A stretch of 64,000 nt of DNA from contig NZ_BBIS01000010.1 of NCBI RefSeq assembly GCF_000730605.1, positions 186,001-250,000 of the forward strand, read 5' to 3'. This stretch comes from Pseudomonas monteilii NBRC 103158 = DSM 14164. Lineage in GTDB: Bacteria > Pseudomonadota > Gammaproteobacteria > Pseudomonadales > Pseudomonadaceae. Both the position numbers and the translations under genes were made by a program. The notes beneath the pieces were generated by a model, which worked only from the letters and a program-made list of their open reading frames with translations, was not told the DNA's origin and did not search any database. Below, piece by piece: positions 16,785-24,478 of the stretch (within the stretch, counting starts at the first letter, position 1; each line of letters starts with the position of its first letter).

Positions 16785-19700
16785 GTGGCGAACAAACTAG
16801 CGTTAGCGCTGGTGATCGGCGGCACGGTCGCCTCATCGGTAGGCGCCGCATTCAAAACGGTTGAAAACGGCATCCAGAGGTTGGAGGCCAAGGGCAACAG
16901 GGCCAAGGTGCTGAAAAGCACGATTGGCGAAACCATCAAGCTGCGGGAGGAGTGGAAGCGCGCCCACGACAGTGGTGCCGCCGGCGCCGACAAACTGTTG
17001 CGCAAGCTGAACGGCAACCTTGAGGCGCTGCGCAACCAGGGCGTCGAAGTCGGGCGCCTTAAGCGGGAGTATGAGCGCCTTGGCCGCGAAGCTCGTGCCG
17101 CCGGTCTGCAGATGAAGGGCCACCAGCAGTTGCAGGCGGGCAAGGAATCGCTCAAGTCGAACGTAGGGAAGGCAGTGGCCGCCACGGCCGCTGTCGCTGC
17201 GCCGACGATGATCAGCGCGAATTACCAGGCGATCATCCGCGACATTGCGATCAAGGCTGACATCGTCAACAAGCCCCAGGAACAGCAGCTAACCCGGACG
17301 GTGATCGGCGCGGCCGCTGACACCGGGATGGCGCGCAACGACGTGGCCGCCCTGGTCAACCAGTTGGTCGGCGCCGGCATGGAGCTGGATAAAGCGCTGG
17401 CCTATGCGCCGGTGGCGGCCAAGTTCGCCGTCGGGCAAGGCGCCTCGGGCGTCGACACGGCGTCAATGATCCAGGCGCTCGAGCAGAATGCCAAGATCAG
17501 CGACCCGAAGGTCATGCAGCAGGCGCTGGAGGCCATCGCCTACCAGGGTCAGGCGGGTAGCTTCGAGGCCAGCGATATGGCCCGGTGGTTCCCACAACTG
17601 CTGGCCGGTATGGAGAAGAGCGGCATCACCGGGCTGGATGCGGTGACGTCGCTGGGCTCCATGCTGCAGGTACAGATGAAGACCGCCGGTGGTTCTGATG
17701 AGGCTGCCAACAACCTCAAGAACTGGATGGAGAAAATCGGTTCCGGCGACGTGGTCAAGGCCTACAAAGACGCTGGCATCGATTATCAGGCTTCGCTGAA
17801 TACCGGCCTGCAGAAGGGGATGAATGTCATTGAGGCGTCCATGGCCCTGGCCATGAAGTACGTTGAAAAGACTGACCCGGACAAGGCCAAGAAGATCGAG
17901 GCGGCCAAGGCGCAGATCGACAAGGAGGTCGACCCGGAGAAGGCCAGGGCAGCACTGGACGCCTTGGAGAAGACCCTGCGTACCGGCGATATCTTTGCCG
18001 ACATGCAGGTCAAGGCGGCGCTGACCGCCTACGGGCAGAATCGGGGCCTGTATCAGGAGCTGAAGGCCAACTCTGCCAACGCGCAGAAGGTCGGCGGCAT
18101 CCTCGACAAGAACCTGGCCGAGCGCCGCGAAACCTCGGCCCAGCAATGGGCAGAGACGGTACAGGCGGCTGACGATGCAATGCGCAGCATTGGCGATGCC
18201 ATCCGCCCGGCCACTGACATGGCGGCCAAAGGGCTTACTGCAGTAGCCCAAGGCATCACCAGGCTGTCGGACGGGTTCCCGGCGGTCGTGACGGGCATTG
18301 GCGGCATTGTGGCGGCCATTCTGGCGTTCAAGACAGCGTCCAGTGCGTTCAAGATCGGGCGGGGTGTGCTCAATATCGCGCGCGGCCGTCGGCTGGGGCG
18401 TGCCTTTCGTGAAGACAATGCGGTCACAAACTTGCCTAAAACTGGCAGCAAGGTGGTGGACGCTGGTCTGGGTGTATTGGGTAAGGTGTTTGCATCTCGC
18501 TCGACAGGTGCCGAACCGGCCAATGATCCAGTAGTGGGCGGTAACGACCCGCAGCGCGTGTTTGTGGTTAATGCCGATGCCTTCGGCAAGTTCGGTGGCG
18601 CTGTCGCCAATAACGACCCTGCCGCGCCTGCCAGGGGGAGTCGCAGAAGTCGTCGTCGCGAACGCCGTCGAGCGAAGAAAGGCGAGCCAGCTCGGCCGGC
18701 TGTAAAGGCCGACCTGCCTCCGGTACCTGCCGCTAAATCATCGAGGCTGCCGGTGGCCGCGACCGTGTTGGCTGAAAGCAACGAGCTGGGAAAAGTCGCT
18801 CGCTCGGTTCGAGGAGTTGCACGCCTCGCAAGGCGTTTACCCGGCGGCAATGTCGTGGATGCGGGCGCCGCGGCGATCGATGTGGCACTCAATGCGACGA
18901 CCAAGGACGAAAAGGCCGAAGGCTACGGTGGAGCCGCTGGTAGCCTGGCAGGCACGCTTGCGGGAGCAGCTGCAGGTGCTGCCATCGGTTCGGTGGTACC
19001 CGTTATCGGGACGGCTGTTGGCGGCGCTGTTGGTGCTGTGTTGGGCGGTATGGGTGGCGAGTCGTTCGGCGGCTGGCTCGGCAAGCGTTGGTTTGGTGAT
19101 GAGCAAGGCGAAAGGGAGAACAGGGAGGTTGCCCCCGGGTTGGATGCTGCGGAGCGTGATCAGGTTAAGCCTCTTCCGCCGGCGACCGCACCGGTTGTGG
19201 TGCCACCTGCACCAGCGCCTGCAGCACTCGTGACAGTGCCCAAGGCAACGCCGACCGCGCCTGTGGTGATTGACAGCCGGGATCCGGTCGTCGCGCCATC
19301 GCCGGCGCCGGCGGCGCCCGCCTTAGGCGATGCCGTGCGTGCCCAGGCCAAGCCTGTTCCGCCAGCTGCCGCACCGGTAGAGGTGCCACCTGCAGCAGCG
19401 CCTGCAGTGCACGTGACAGCGCCCAAGGCATCGCCGGCCGTGCCTGTGGTTGTCGACAACCGGGAACCCGCTAAGCCACCGCCGGCGACGCCTACCCTGG
19501 GTGATGCCGTACGTGTCCAGGCCAAGCCTGTTCCGACGGCGGCCGCGCCGGTGGTGGTGCCACCTGCAGCTGCGCCTGCAGTCCGCGTGACCGCGCCCAA
19601 GGCAACATCGGCCGCACCAGTGGTTGTCGACAACCGGGAGCCAGTCGCGGCACCACTGCCGGCCCCGGCAACGCCTGCCTTGGGCGATGCTCTGCGCAGC

Positions 19701-20177
19701 CAGCCCAAGCCCAGCATCCCGGCCCCGGCGCCGCTGCTGGTCAAGCCGGTGGTCATGTCGGCACCGCGCGAGCCAATGGCCAGGGTGGCGCCGGTGGCGC
19801 CCTTGGTGCTGGTCGCACCTGCGCCCAAGGTCGCCCAGGGCGTACCCACTCAAGCTGCCCCCCAGCCGGCACCTCGGCCGGACGGGCTGGGCGATGTCGT
19901 GCGTGACCTGGTAGCCAGGGCGAAGCCGCCGGCACCTCGGCTACCAGAGCCAGCCAAGCCGGCCACGGCTACCTCGGTGAAGTCGCCTGCGCCGAAGGTA
20001 GACATGACGTTTACCTTCGCACCGCACATGCCCATCACGGTGCATGGTGATGTCAAAGAGCCCGATCAGGTGGTGCGCGAAATTGAGGCGCCATTGCGTC
20101 GGAAGTTCGATGAGTGGGCTCGTGAGGTGCAGGCGCGCATTGCATCGATCCAGCTGTACGACCAACCACACGTTTAA
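16785..20177 (+). CDS. Tail tape measure protein (P2 gpT) with repeat insertion
   Basis: A 1130-aa protein that sets tail length and leaves the tube on DNA ejection. GTG start at 16785 with aggggg before it. Residues 1-130 are coiled coil; about 140-420 is the TP901-type core (ISANYQAIIRDIAIKADIVN, then ATDMARWFPQLL-like region); about 475-520 is a hydrophobic segment (GITRLSDGFPAVVTGIGGIV). About 615-640 is an extremely basic stretch (RGSRRSRRRERRRAKKGE). About 710-765 is a glycine-zipper membrane segment (GSLAGTLAGAAAGAAIGSVV). Residues 787-1040 are Pro/Ala/Val tandem repeats of 58-61 aa; the C-terminal 60 residues are again well folded. Longer than P2 gpT (815). Confidence 0.93.
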   Translation: MANKLALALVIGGTVASSVGAAFKTVENGIQRLEAKGNRAKVLKSTIGETIKLREEWKRAHDSGAAGADKLLRKLNGNLEALRNQGVEVGRLKREYERLGREARAAGLQMKGHQQLQAGKESLKSNVGKAVAATAAVAAPTMISANYQAIIRDIAIKADIVNKPQEQQLTRTVIGAAADTGMARNDVAALVNQLVGAGMELDKALAYAPVAAKFAVGQGASGVDTASMIQALEQNAKISDPKVMQQALEAIAYQGQAGSFEASDMARWFPQLLAGMEKSGITGLDAVTSLGSMLQVQMKTAGGSDEAANNLKNWMEKIGSGDVVKAYKDAGIDYQASLNTGLQKGMNVIEASMALAMKYVEKTDPDKAKKIEAAKAQIDKEVDPEKARAALDALEKTLRTGDIFADMQVKAALTAYGQNRGLYQELKANSANAQKVGGILDKNLAERRETSAQQWAETVQAADDAMRSIGDAIRPATDMAAKGLTAVAQGITRLSDGFPAVVTGIGGIVAAILAFKTASSAFKIGRGVLNIARGRRLGRAFREDNAVTNLPKTGSKVVDAGLGVLGKVFASRSTGAEPANDPVVGGNDPQRVFVVNADAFGKFGGAVANNDPAAPARGSRRSRRRERRRAKKGEPARPAVKADLPPVPAAKSSRLPVAATVLAESNELGKVARSVRGVARLARRLPGGNVVDAGAAAIDVALNATTKDEKAEGYGGAAGSLAGTLAGAAAGAAIGSVVPVIGTAVGGAVGAVLGGMGGESFGGWLGKRWFGDEQGERENREVAPGLDAAERDQVKPLPPATAPVVVPPAPAPAALVTVPKATPTAPVVIDSRDPVVAPSPAPAAPALGDAVRAQAKPVPPAAAPVEVPPAAAPAVHVTAPKASPAVPVVVDNREPAKPPPATPTLGDAVRVQAKPVPTAAAPVVVPPAAAPAVRVTAPKATSAAPVVVDNREPVAAPLPAPATPALGDALRSQPKPSIPAPAPLLVKPVVMSAPREPMARVAPVAPLVLVAPAPKVAQGVPTQAAPQPAPRPDGLGDVVRDLVARAKPPAPRLPEPAKPATATSVKSPAPKVDMTFTFAPHMPITVHGDVKEPDQVVREIEAPLRRKFDEWAREVQARIASIQLYDQPHV
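19143..19940 (+). repeat. Tandem coding repeats in the tape measure gene
   Basis: Four imperfect units beginning near 19143, 19323, 19497 and 19680 (spacings 180, 174 and 183 bases, i.e. 60, 58 and 61 codons), with a partial fifth beginning near 19887. Each unit starts with an LGDAVR-like motif, then a KPVPPAAAP stretch, a VPPAAAPA..VTAPKA stretch and VVVDNREP. The first unit is the most diverged (LDAAERDQ). Unit number could vary between related phages by recombination. Confidence 0.85.
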
Positions 20178-20186
20178 GGAGGGGTT

Positions 20187-21032
20187 ATGCCCTACATGGA
20201 GCAGCTGGAATCATCCCTGTCCGGGCTGGTTGCAGCTGGGGAGGCTGGGCGCAAGGGCGTGGACGGTATGCTGTCACCGCTCAATGGCGCGGTCGGCAGC
20301 ATTACCGGCGCGGCATCCGAACTGGAGAGCATCCCGTTTGTAGGACCCGAGGCCGGGGAAAAGCTGGGGCGCATCGTGCGAAGTATCAACGTGGCCCAGT
20401 CCCAGGTGGGGCAAGTGGCTTCGATGTATAGCCGTGCCGTCACCGGCGCCGCCCAAGTACAGGAGCGCCTGGGCACGTTCAAGACGATGGCGGCCAAGGT
20501 CACGGCCGAGGCCAAGCGGGTGGCGGGACTGGTTAGCCCGTCGCTGGCCAACATCCTACCTTCGGGCGGGCTGCTGGGCTCGGCTACGCCACTGCCCGAG
20601 GCGGTCGCGCCGTTTCCCCACCTGCTGATCATCCAGCCGCACGATGCCAAGCTGCAGCCGTATTACTTCAACCTGGACACTGCGCCCTTTGACGAGCTGC
20701 GCCGGCAGGCGTCGTTCCGCTGGGCCGGCCAGGAACGCTTGCGCCGCAGTGTCGCGCAGCAAGCCGTTGGCCTGGGTGAGGAAAAGATGACGCTCAAGGG
20801 CGCGATCTTCCCGCACCACAAGGGCGGCATTAAGCAGCTGACCGTACTGCGCAGCATCGGCCGCAACCTGCAGGCGCTGAAGCTGGTCACGGGCTACGGC
20901 GAGGTACTGGGTGACTGGTGCCTGGTGAGCGTGGAGGAAGAACAGGGCCACCTGCTGGCGGGTGGCATCCCCCGGAAACAAGGGTTCACCCTGGAGTTTG
21001 TGAGCTATGGCAACGATCTGCAGAACGTCTAG
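20187..21032 (+). CDS. Tail protein U (P2 gpU) with N-terminal extension
   Basis: A 281-aa protein. The C-terminal half (about 143-275) is gpU: HLLIIQPHDAKLQPYYFNLD, then LRRQASFRWAGQERL and the GEEKMTLKGAIFPHHKGG segment. P2 gpU is about 160 aa; residues 1-140 are an extra, Gly/Ala/Ser-rich helical part with no clear family. A very strong ribosome binding site (aaggagg) precedes ATG 20187, so the long form is genuine. gpU acts at the tail terminus. The gene overlaps X by 26 bases. Confidence 0.88.
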   Translation: MPYMEQLESSLSGLVAAGEAGRKGVDGMLSPLNGAVGSITGAASELESIPFVGPEAGEKLGRIVRSINVAQSQVGQVASMYSRAVTGAAQVQERLGTFKTMAAKVTAEAKRVAGLVSPSLANILPSGGLLGSATPLPEAVAPFPHLLIIQPHDAKLQPYYFNLDTAPFDELRRQASFRWAGQERLRRSVAQQAVGLGEEKMTLKGAIFPHHKGGIKQLTVLRSIGRNLQALKLVTGYGEVLGDWCLVSVEEEQGHLLAGGIPRKQGFTLEFVSYGNDLQNV

Positions 21033-21216
21033 CGGGGATTTGTTGGATGTGATCTGCCAGCACCATTACGGGCATCTCAATGGCACCGTCGAGGCGGTGC
21101 TGGAGGCCAACCCGGACTTGGCCAGGGAGGTGCAGCCGTACCGCGCTGGCCTGCTGATCCAGTTGCCCGACCTGTCGGCGCCGGCGGTGGAGCTGCTGCA
21201 GCTGTTCGACCGATAA
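21007..21216 (+). CDS. Tail protein X (LysM-like)
   Basis: A 69-aa protein (P2 gpX is 67). It shows a LysM-like fold: GDLLDVICQHHYGHLNGTVE, then VLEANPDLA and a PYRAGLLIQLPDL ending. gpX is thought to bind peptidoglycan or link the baseplate hub. It starts inside the gpU gene. Confidence 0.93.
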   Translation: MATICRTSSGDLLDVICQHHYGHLNGTVEAVLEANPDLAREVQPYRAGLLIQLPDLSAPAVELLQLFDR

Positions 21217-21237
21217 CCCCGCGTTAAGCGTAACGAG

Positions 21238-21259
21238 CCCCGCCCTGTGCGGGGTTTTT
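21238..21259 (+). terminator. Terminator-like hairpin between X and D
   Basis: ccccgc (21238-21243) with gcgggg (21249-21254), loop of 5, then ttttt and, two bases later, tttctggag (21262-21270), the ribosome binding site of gene D. It is almost identical in layout to the hairpin before the capsid gene. Confidence 0.65.
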
Positions 21260-21275
21260 CATTTCTGGAGCAAGC

Positions 21276-22322
21276 ATGAAACCGACATACCGTATCGTCG
21301 CGGATGGCAAGGACATTACCGCGCTGATCAATGACCGCCTGTTGCTGTTGCGGATATCGGACAAGCCGGGCATGGAATCGGACGAGTTCGAGCTGCGCAT
21401 TGACGACCGCGACCAGGCTGTTGCGCTTCCTGGGCGTGGCGGCCGGGTGGAGGTGTTGCTGGGCTATGAGGGCCAGCCACTCAAGCGCATGGGCGCCTTT
21501 ACCGTCGACGAGGTGCAGCTGTCCGGCCCGCCGGACACCATGACCATTCGCGGCAAGGCCAGCGACATGCGCGGCAGCGGCAAGACCGTGCGCAGCGGCA
21601 GCTGGGAAAACGTGCCGCTGTCACAGATCGTCAACGACGTGGCCAAGCGCAACGGCTGGGAGCCGGTGTGCCCGGTGACCACCAAGGTCGAGCGCGTCGA
21701 CCAGCGCAACGAGTCGGACTTCAACTTCGTCACGCGCCTGGCCAAGCAGTACGACAGCACCGCCAAGGTGGCCGAGGGCAAGCTGCTGGTCATGCCCCGA
21801 CAGGGCGGGAGAAGCATCAGCGGCAAGGCCCTGATGGTCGTATCCATCAGCAAAGCCGAGGTCGAGCGCTACCAATTCCGCCTCGGGGATCGAGGCGCGC
21901 AAAAGGCTGTGCGGACCCAGCACCAGGACAAGAAAACCGGCGCCCTGCAGGTGGTCCAGCTGGACAACGACGAGGCCCCCGACGGCCTGCCCCCGGTGCA
22001 TACCGACCGTCATATCTATCCCGACAAGACCGCTGCCGAGCAGGCCGCCAAGGCGCGCTTGGCGGCGTTCAACCGCAGCACCGCCGGTGTGCGCCTGGAA
22101 ATGGCCGGGCGTACTGACCTGTTTGCCGAACGCACGATCAACGCCCAGGGCTTCAAGGTCGGCCTGGATGGCGAGTACCTGGTGGACAGCGTCGAGCAGG
22201 TATTCACCGCCAGCGGCTGGACTACCACCGTGGAGTGCAACGGCGGCAAGAAGGGCAAGGCCAAGGCATCGGGCAAAAAGAAGAAAGACGACGACAAGCC
22301 GCTCAGGGTTGAGCAGTTGTAA
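21276..22322 (+). CDS. Tail hub protein D (late control D)
   Basis: A 348-aa protein of the P2 gpD/gp27-like hub family. It begins KPTYRIVADGKDITALINDR, followed by RLLLLRISDKPGMESDEFEL and PLKRMGAFTVDEVQLSGPP. It forms the baseplate hub above the spike. The last 40 residues are lysine-rich (KKGKAKASGKKKKDDDK), probably a flexible tail. P2 gpD is 387 aa. Confidence 0.95.
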   Translation: MKPTYRIVADGKDITALINDRLLLLRISDKPGMESDEFELRIDDRDQAVALPGRGGRVEVLLGYEGQPLKRMGAFTVDEVQLSGPPDTMTIRGKASDMRGSGKTVRSGSWENVPLSQIVNDVAKRNGWEPVCPVTTKVERVDQRNESDFNFVTRLAKQYDSTAKVAEGKLLVMPRQGGRSISGKALMVVSISKAEVERYQFRLGDRGAQKAVRTQHQDKKTGALQVVQLDNDEAPDGLPPVHTDRHIYPDKTAAEQAAKARLAAFNRSTAGVRLEMAGRTDLFAERTINAQGFKVGLDGEYLVDSVEQVFTASGWTTTVECNGGKKGKAKASGKKKKDDDKPLRVEQL

Positions 22323-22358
22323 TCCCAAAGCCGCACGCGGCAGCAATTGGAGAAATGA

Positions 22359-22910
22359 ATGGCTATCTCAGTACAACAGCTACAAAAGATCTACCCGAAC
22401 GCCGGCCCGAAAGCCGGCGTTTTTGTTCCCGGCCTCAACGCCACGATGGGTAAGTTCGGCATCATCACGCGTCTGCGTATGGCTGCCTTCCTCGCCCAGA
22501 TAGGGCATGAGTCGGGGCAGCTGCAGTACGTGCGTGAGCTCGGCAATGACAGGTACCTGTCGAAGTACGACACTGGTCGTCTGGCCCAGCGTCTGGGCAA
22601 CACGCCTGTCGCAGATGGAGATGGCCAGTTCTTTCGAGGTCGTGGCCTCATCCAGGTAACAGGCCGCTTCAACTACGAAGCCTGCAGCGAGGCTCTGTTC
22701 GGTGACAGCCGTCTGCTCAATACACCGGAGCTGCTCGAGCATCCAGTCTATGCATCGATGTCGGCCGGCTGGTTCTGGCAGAAGGAGGGGCTTAACAGCC
22801 TGGCCGACAAGGGCGACATGCTGGCCATCACGAAGCGGGTCAACGGCGGTACAAACGGCCTGGATGATCGCATGGCCATCTACAAGCGAGCCCTTGAGGT
22901 GCTGCAGTGA
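22359..22910 (+). CDS. Endolysin, glycoside hydrolase family 19
   Basis: A 183-aa muramidase/chitinase-fold lysozyme that degrades peptidoglycan at lysis. Family signs: YPNAGPKAGVFVPGLNATM, the catalytic Glu in IGHESGQLQYVRE, FFRGRGLIQVTGRFNYE at about 90-105, and NGGTNGLDDR near the end. There is no signal peptide, so it depends on the holin (798). The start follows ggagaaatg. The gene overlaps Rz by 4 bases. A terminator-like hairpin lies within its first 25 codons. Confidence 0.95.
   Translation: MAISVQQLQKIYPNAGPKAGVFVPGLNATMGKFGIITRLRMAAFLAQIGHESGQLQYVRELGNDRYLSKYDTGRLAQRLGNTPVADGDGQFFRGRGLIQVTGRFNYEACSEALFGDSRLLNTPELLEHPVYASMSAGWFWQKEGLNSLADKGDMLAITKRVNGGTNGLDDRMAIYKRALEVLQ
22398..22427 (+). 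promoter_or_regulatory. Terminator-like hairpin inside the endolysin coding region
   Basis: aacgccggc (22398-22406) pairs with gccggcgtt (22413-22421), loop ccgaaa, followed by tttgtt. It meets the criteria of an intrinsic terminator but is inside codons 14-23 of the endolysin gene. It may act as an attenuator or an mRNA stability element, or may simply reflect the conserved NAGPKAGVF peptide coding. Confidence 0.45.
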
Positions 22911-23467
22911 CCGCCTGGGGTAGTCGCCTGATCGCCGTCGCGGCCTTGGCGCTCGCTTGTGCCATCGGCGCCCGGGCAGCCTGGGTATGGCAGGCGAACG
23001 CATATGGAAGGCAGCTCGCCGAACAGGCTGACGACTACCGCAACCAGCTGGCGAAGAAGGATCGCCTGCACGACCGTGAACGTGAGGAGGCTGCTGCGGC
23101 TGCGCTCAACCAACTGGCAGAGCAGCAGGATGCGCGCCGCGCCGTGGAGGCTCGCCTGCAGGATCAGAACAACACGCACTGGAAGGAAATGAACGATGCT
23201 CAACAAGCTCAGGCTCGTCTGCGTGACCGGCTTGCTACCGCTGATTTGCGGCTGTCAGTCCTTGTCGACACCGGAGCCCTTACCGCCCAGGGTTGTGACC
23301 GTGGGATGCCAGAAGCCGCCGGCTCCGGAGGCGTGGTACATGGCGCCGTACGCGCCCAACTTGACCGAGCGCATGCTCAACGAATTGTCGCCATCACCGA
23401 TGAAGGCGACCGGGGACTGATTGCGCTGCAGGCCTGCCAGGCCTACGTCCGCGAAGTCACCAAGTGA
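22907..23467 (+). CDS. Rz-like inner-membrane spanin
   Basis: A 186-aa protein with an N-terminal membrane anchor (about residues 7-25, LIAVAALALACAIGARAAW) and a long coiled coil (about 35-110, rich in Glu, Gln, Arg and Ala). The GTG start overlaps the endolysin stop. Together with Rz1, encoded in the +1 frame within it, it would bridge and fuse inner and outer membranes in the last step of lysis. Confidence 0.88.
   Translation: MTAWGSRLIAVAALALACAIGARAAWVWQANAYGRQLAEQADDYRNQLAKKDRLHDREREEAAAAALNQLAEQQDARRAVEARLQDQNNTHWKEMNDAQQAQARLRDRLATADLRLSVLVDTGALTAQGCDRGMPEAAGSGGVVHGAVRAQLDRAHAQRIVAITDEGDRGLIALQACQAYVREVTK
23196..23420 (+). CDS. Rz1-like outer-membrane spanin lipoprotein (nested in Rz)
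   Basis: A 74-aa protein fully inside the Rz gene in another frame. It begins MLNKLRLVCVTGLLPLICGC; LICGC is a good lipobox, with Cys 20 the first residue after cleavage. The mature part is short and proline-rich (PEPLPPRVV, PPAPEAW), as usual for Rz1. Its nested position is the classic lambda arrangement, which makes a chance open frame unlikely. Confidence 0.88.
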   Translation: MLNKLRLVCVTGLLPLICGCQSLSTPEPLPPRVVTVGCQKPPAPEAWYMAPYAPNLTERMLNELSPSPMKATGD

Positions 23468-23585
23468 AAAGAGGCGAGCCGGGGGGATGCGCCAACATCC
23501 AGCCCGGCCCGCCGAACCCGCAGACCATTCCTGCAAGTCCAGCCGTGGCCTCTGCCTTGTGCACAAAGCGCGGCGAGCCTAACAC

Positions 23586-23601
23586 CTGTTTATCCATACA
23601 G
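23586..23601. promoter_or_regulatory. Candidate LexA (SOS) box upstream of the methyltransferase
   Basis: ctgtttatccatacag fits the CTGT-N8-ACAG LexA consensus exactly and ends 17 bases before the methyltransferase start. The flanking bases (cc-box-ta) are only partly consensus. There is no strong ribosome binding site between box and ATG. Suggests repression until DNA damage. Confidence 0.55.
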
Positions 23602-23618
23602 TAAAGACTTGCATACCT

Positions 23619-24413
23619 ATGACCTCTCCAATCATCCCCTGGATGGGTGGCAAACGCCGCCTGGCCGACCGCTTGATCCCTCTCTTCCCCCCTCATGAAT
23701 GCTATGTCGAAGTCTTTGCCGGCGGAGCCGCGTTGTACTTCATGCGTCCCCAGCCAGCTCCGGTGGAGGTGCTGAACGATCTCAATGGTGACCTGGTCAC
23801 TCTTTACCGAGTTGTGCAGAACCATCTGGAGGAGTTCGTGCGCCAGTTCAAGTGGGCGCTCAGCTCTCGCCAGATCTTCGAGTGGCAGAAGATGACCCGT
23901 CCCGAAACGCTGACTGACATCCAGCGCGCGGCCCGATTCTTTTACCTGCAGCAGCACGCCTTCGGTGGGAAGGTGACTGGGCAGACGTTCGGTACCGCGA
24001 CGACAGGGCCGGCCATCAATTTGTTGCGTATCGAGGAGAACCTATCCGCCGCGTGGCAACGACTCGCCGGCACATACGTCGAGAACCTGTCTTGGCTTGC
24101 TTGCGCCGAGCGCTACGATCGAGCGCACACATTCTTCTACATGGACCCGCCGTATTGGCAGACCGCAGGCTACGGCGTGGACTTCCCATTCGAGGAGTAC
24201 GAGCGCATGGCCGACTTTATGCGCCGGTGCAAGGGCAAGGTGATGGTCAGCATCAACGATCACCCGGACATTCGGCGCGCCTTTGACGGCTTCCACTTCG
24301 AGTGCCTGGATATCCGCTACACGAACACGAACCAGCGGCAGGGTAAGGCGGAGGTGACCGGCGAGCTGGTGATCATGAACTGGCAGCCTGCCTCGCTTGG
24401 TGGTTTGTTCTGA
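23619..24413 (+). CDS. DNA N6-adenine methyltransferase (Dam/D12 class)
   Basis: A 264-aa enzyme that transfers a methyl group from S-adenosylmethionine to adenine. Motifs in order: PWMGGKRR (residues 7-14), FAGG (33-36) for cofactor binding, and the catalytic DPPY (176-179). Length matches the D12/MT-A class. It is a single phage-borne gene without a restriction partner, so it probably protects phage DNA from host restriction or alters regulation. The target sequence cannot be read off. It lies apart from the late operon behind its own control region with a LexA-like box. Confidence 0.93.
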   Translation: MTSPIIPWMGGKRRLADRLIPLFPPHECYVEVFAGGAALYFMRPQPAPVEVLNDLNGDLVTLYRVVQNHLEEFVRQFKWALSSRQIFEWQKMTRPETLTDIQRAARFFYLQQHAFGGKVTGQTFGTATTGPAINLLRIEENLSAAWQRLAGTYVENLSWLACAERYDRAHTFFYMDPPYWQTAGYGVDFPFEEYERMADFMRRCKGKVMVSINDHPDIRRAFDGFHFECLDIRYTNTNQRQGKAEVTGELVIMNWQPASLGGLF

Positions 24414-24423
24414 CTTAATATGA

Positions 24424-24455
24424 CCTGTGATCGAGTTAATTCGATCGCAGGGTTT
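24424..24455 (+). terminator. Hairpin after the methyltransferase gene
   Basis: 11-bp stem cctgtgatcga (24424-24434)/tcgatcgcagg (24441-24451) with one G-T pair, loop gttaat, then gtttc. The T run is short, so termination may be partial. Confidence 0.5.
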
Positions 24456-24478
24456 CTAGGTGCGAGTGGAGAAAGTAA

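Noticed and set aside
19160-19849. Gly/Ala/Thr-rich repetitive minus-strand frame resembling a PE-PGRS-like protein
   Set aside because: It is the reverse complement of the Pro/Ala repeats of the tape measure; no start signal and no independent support.
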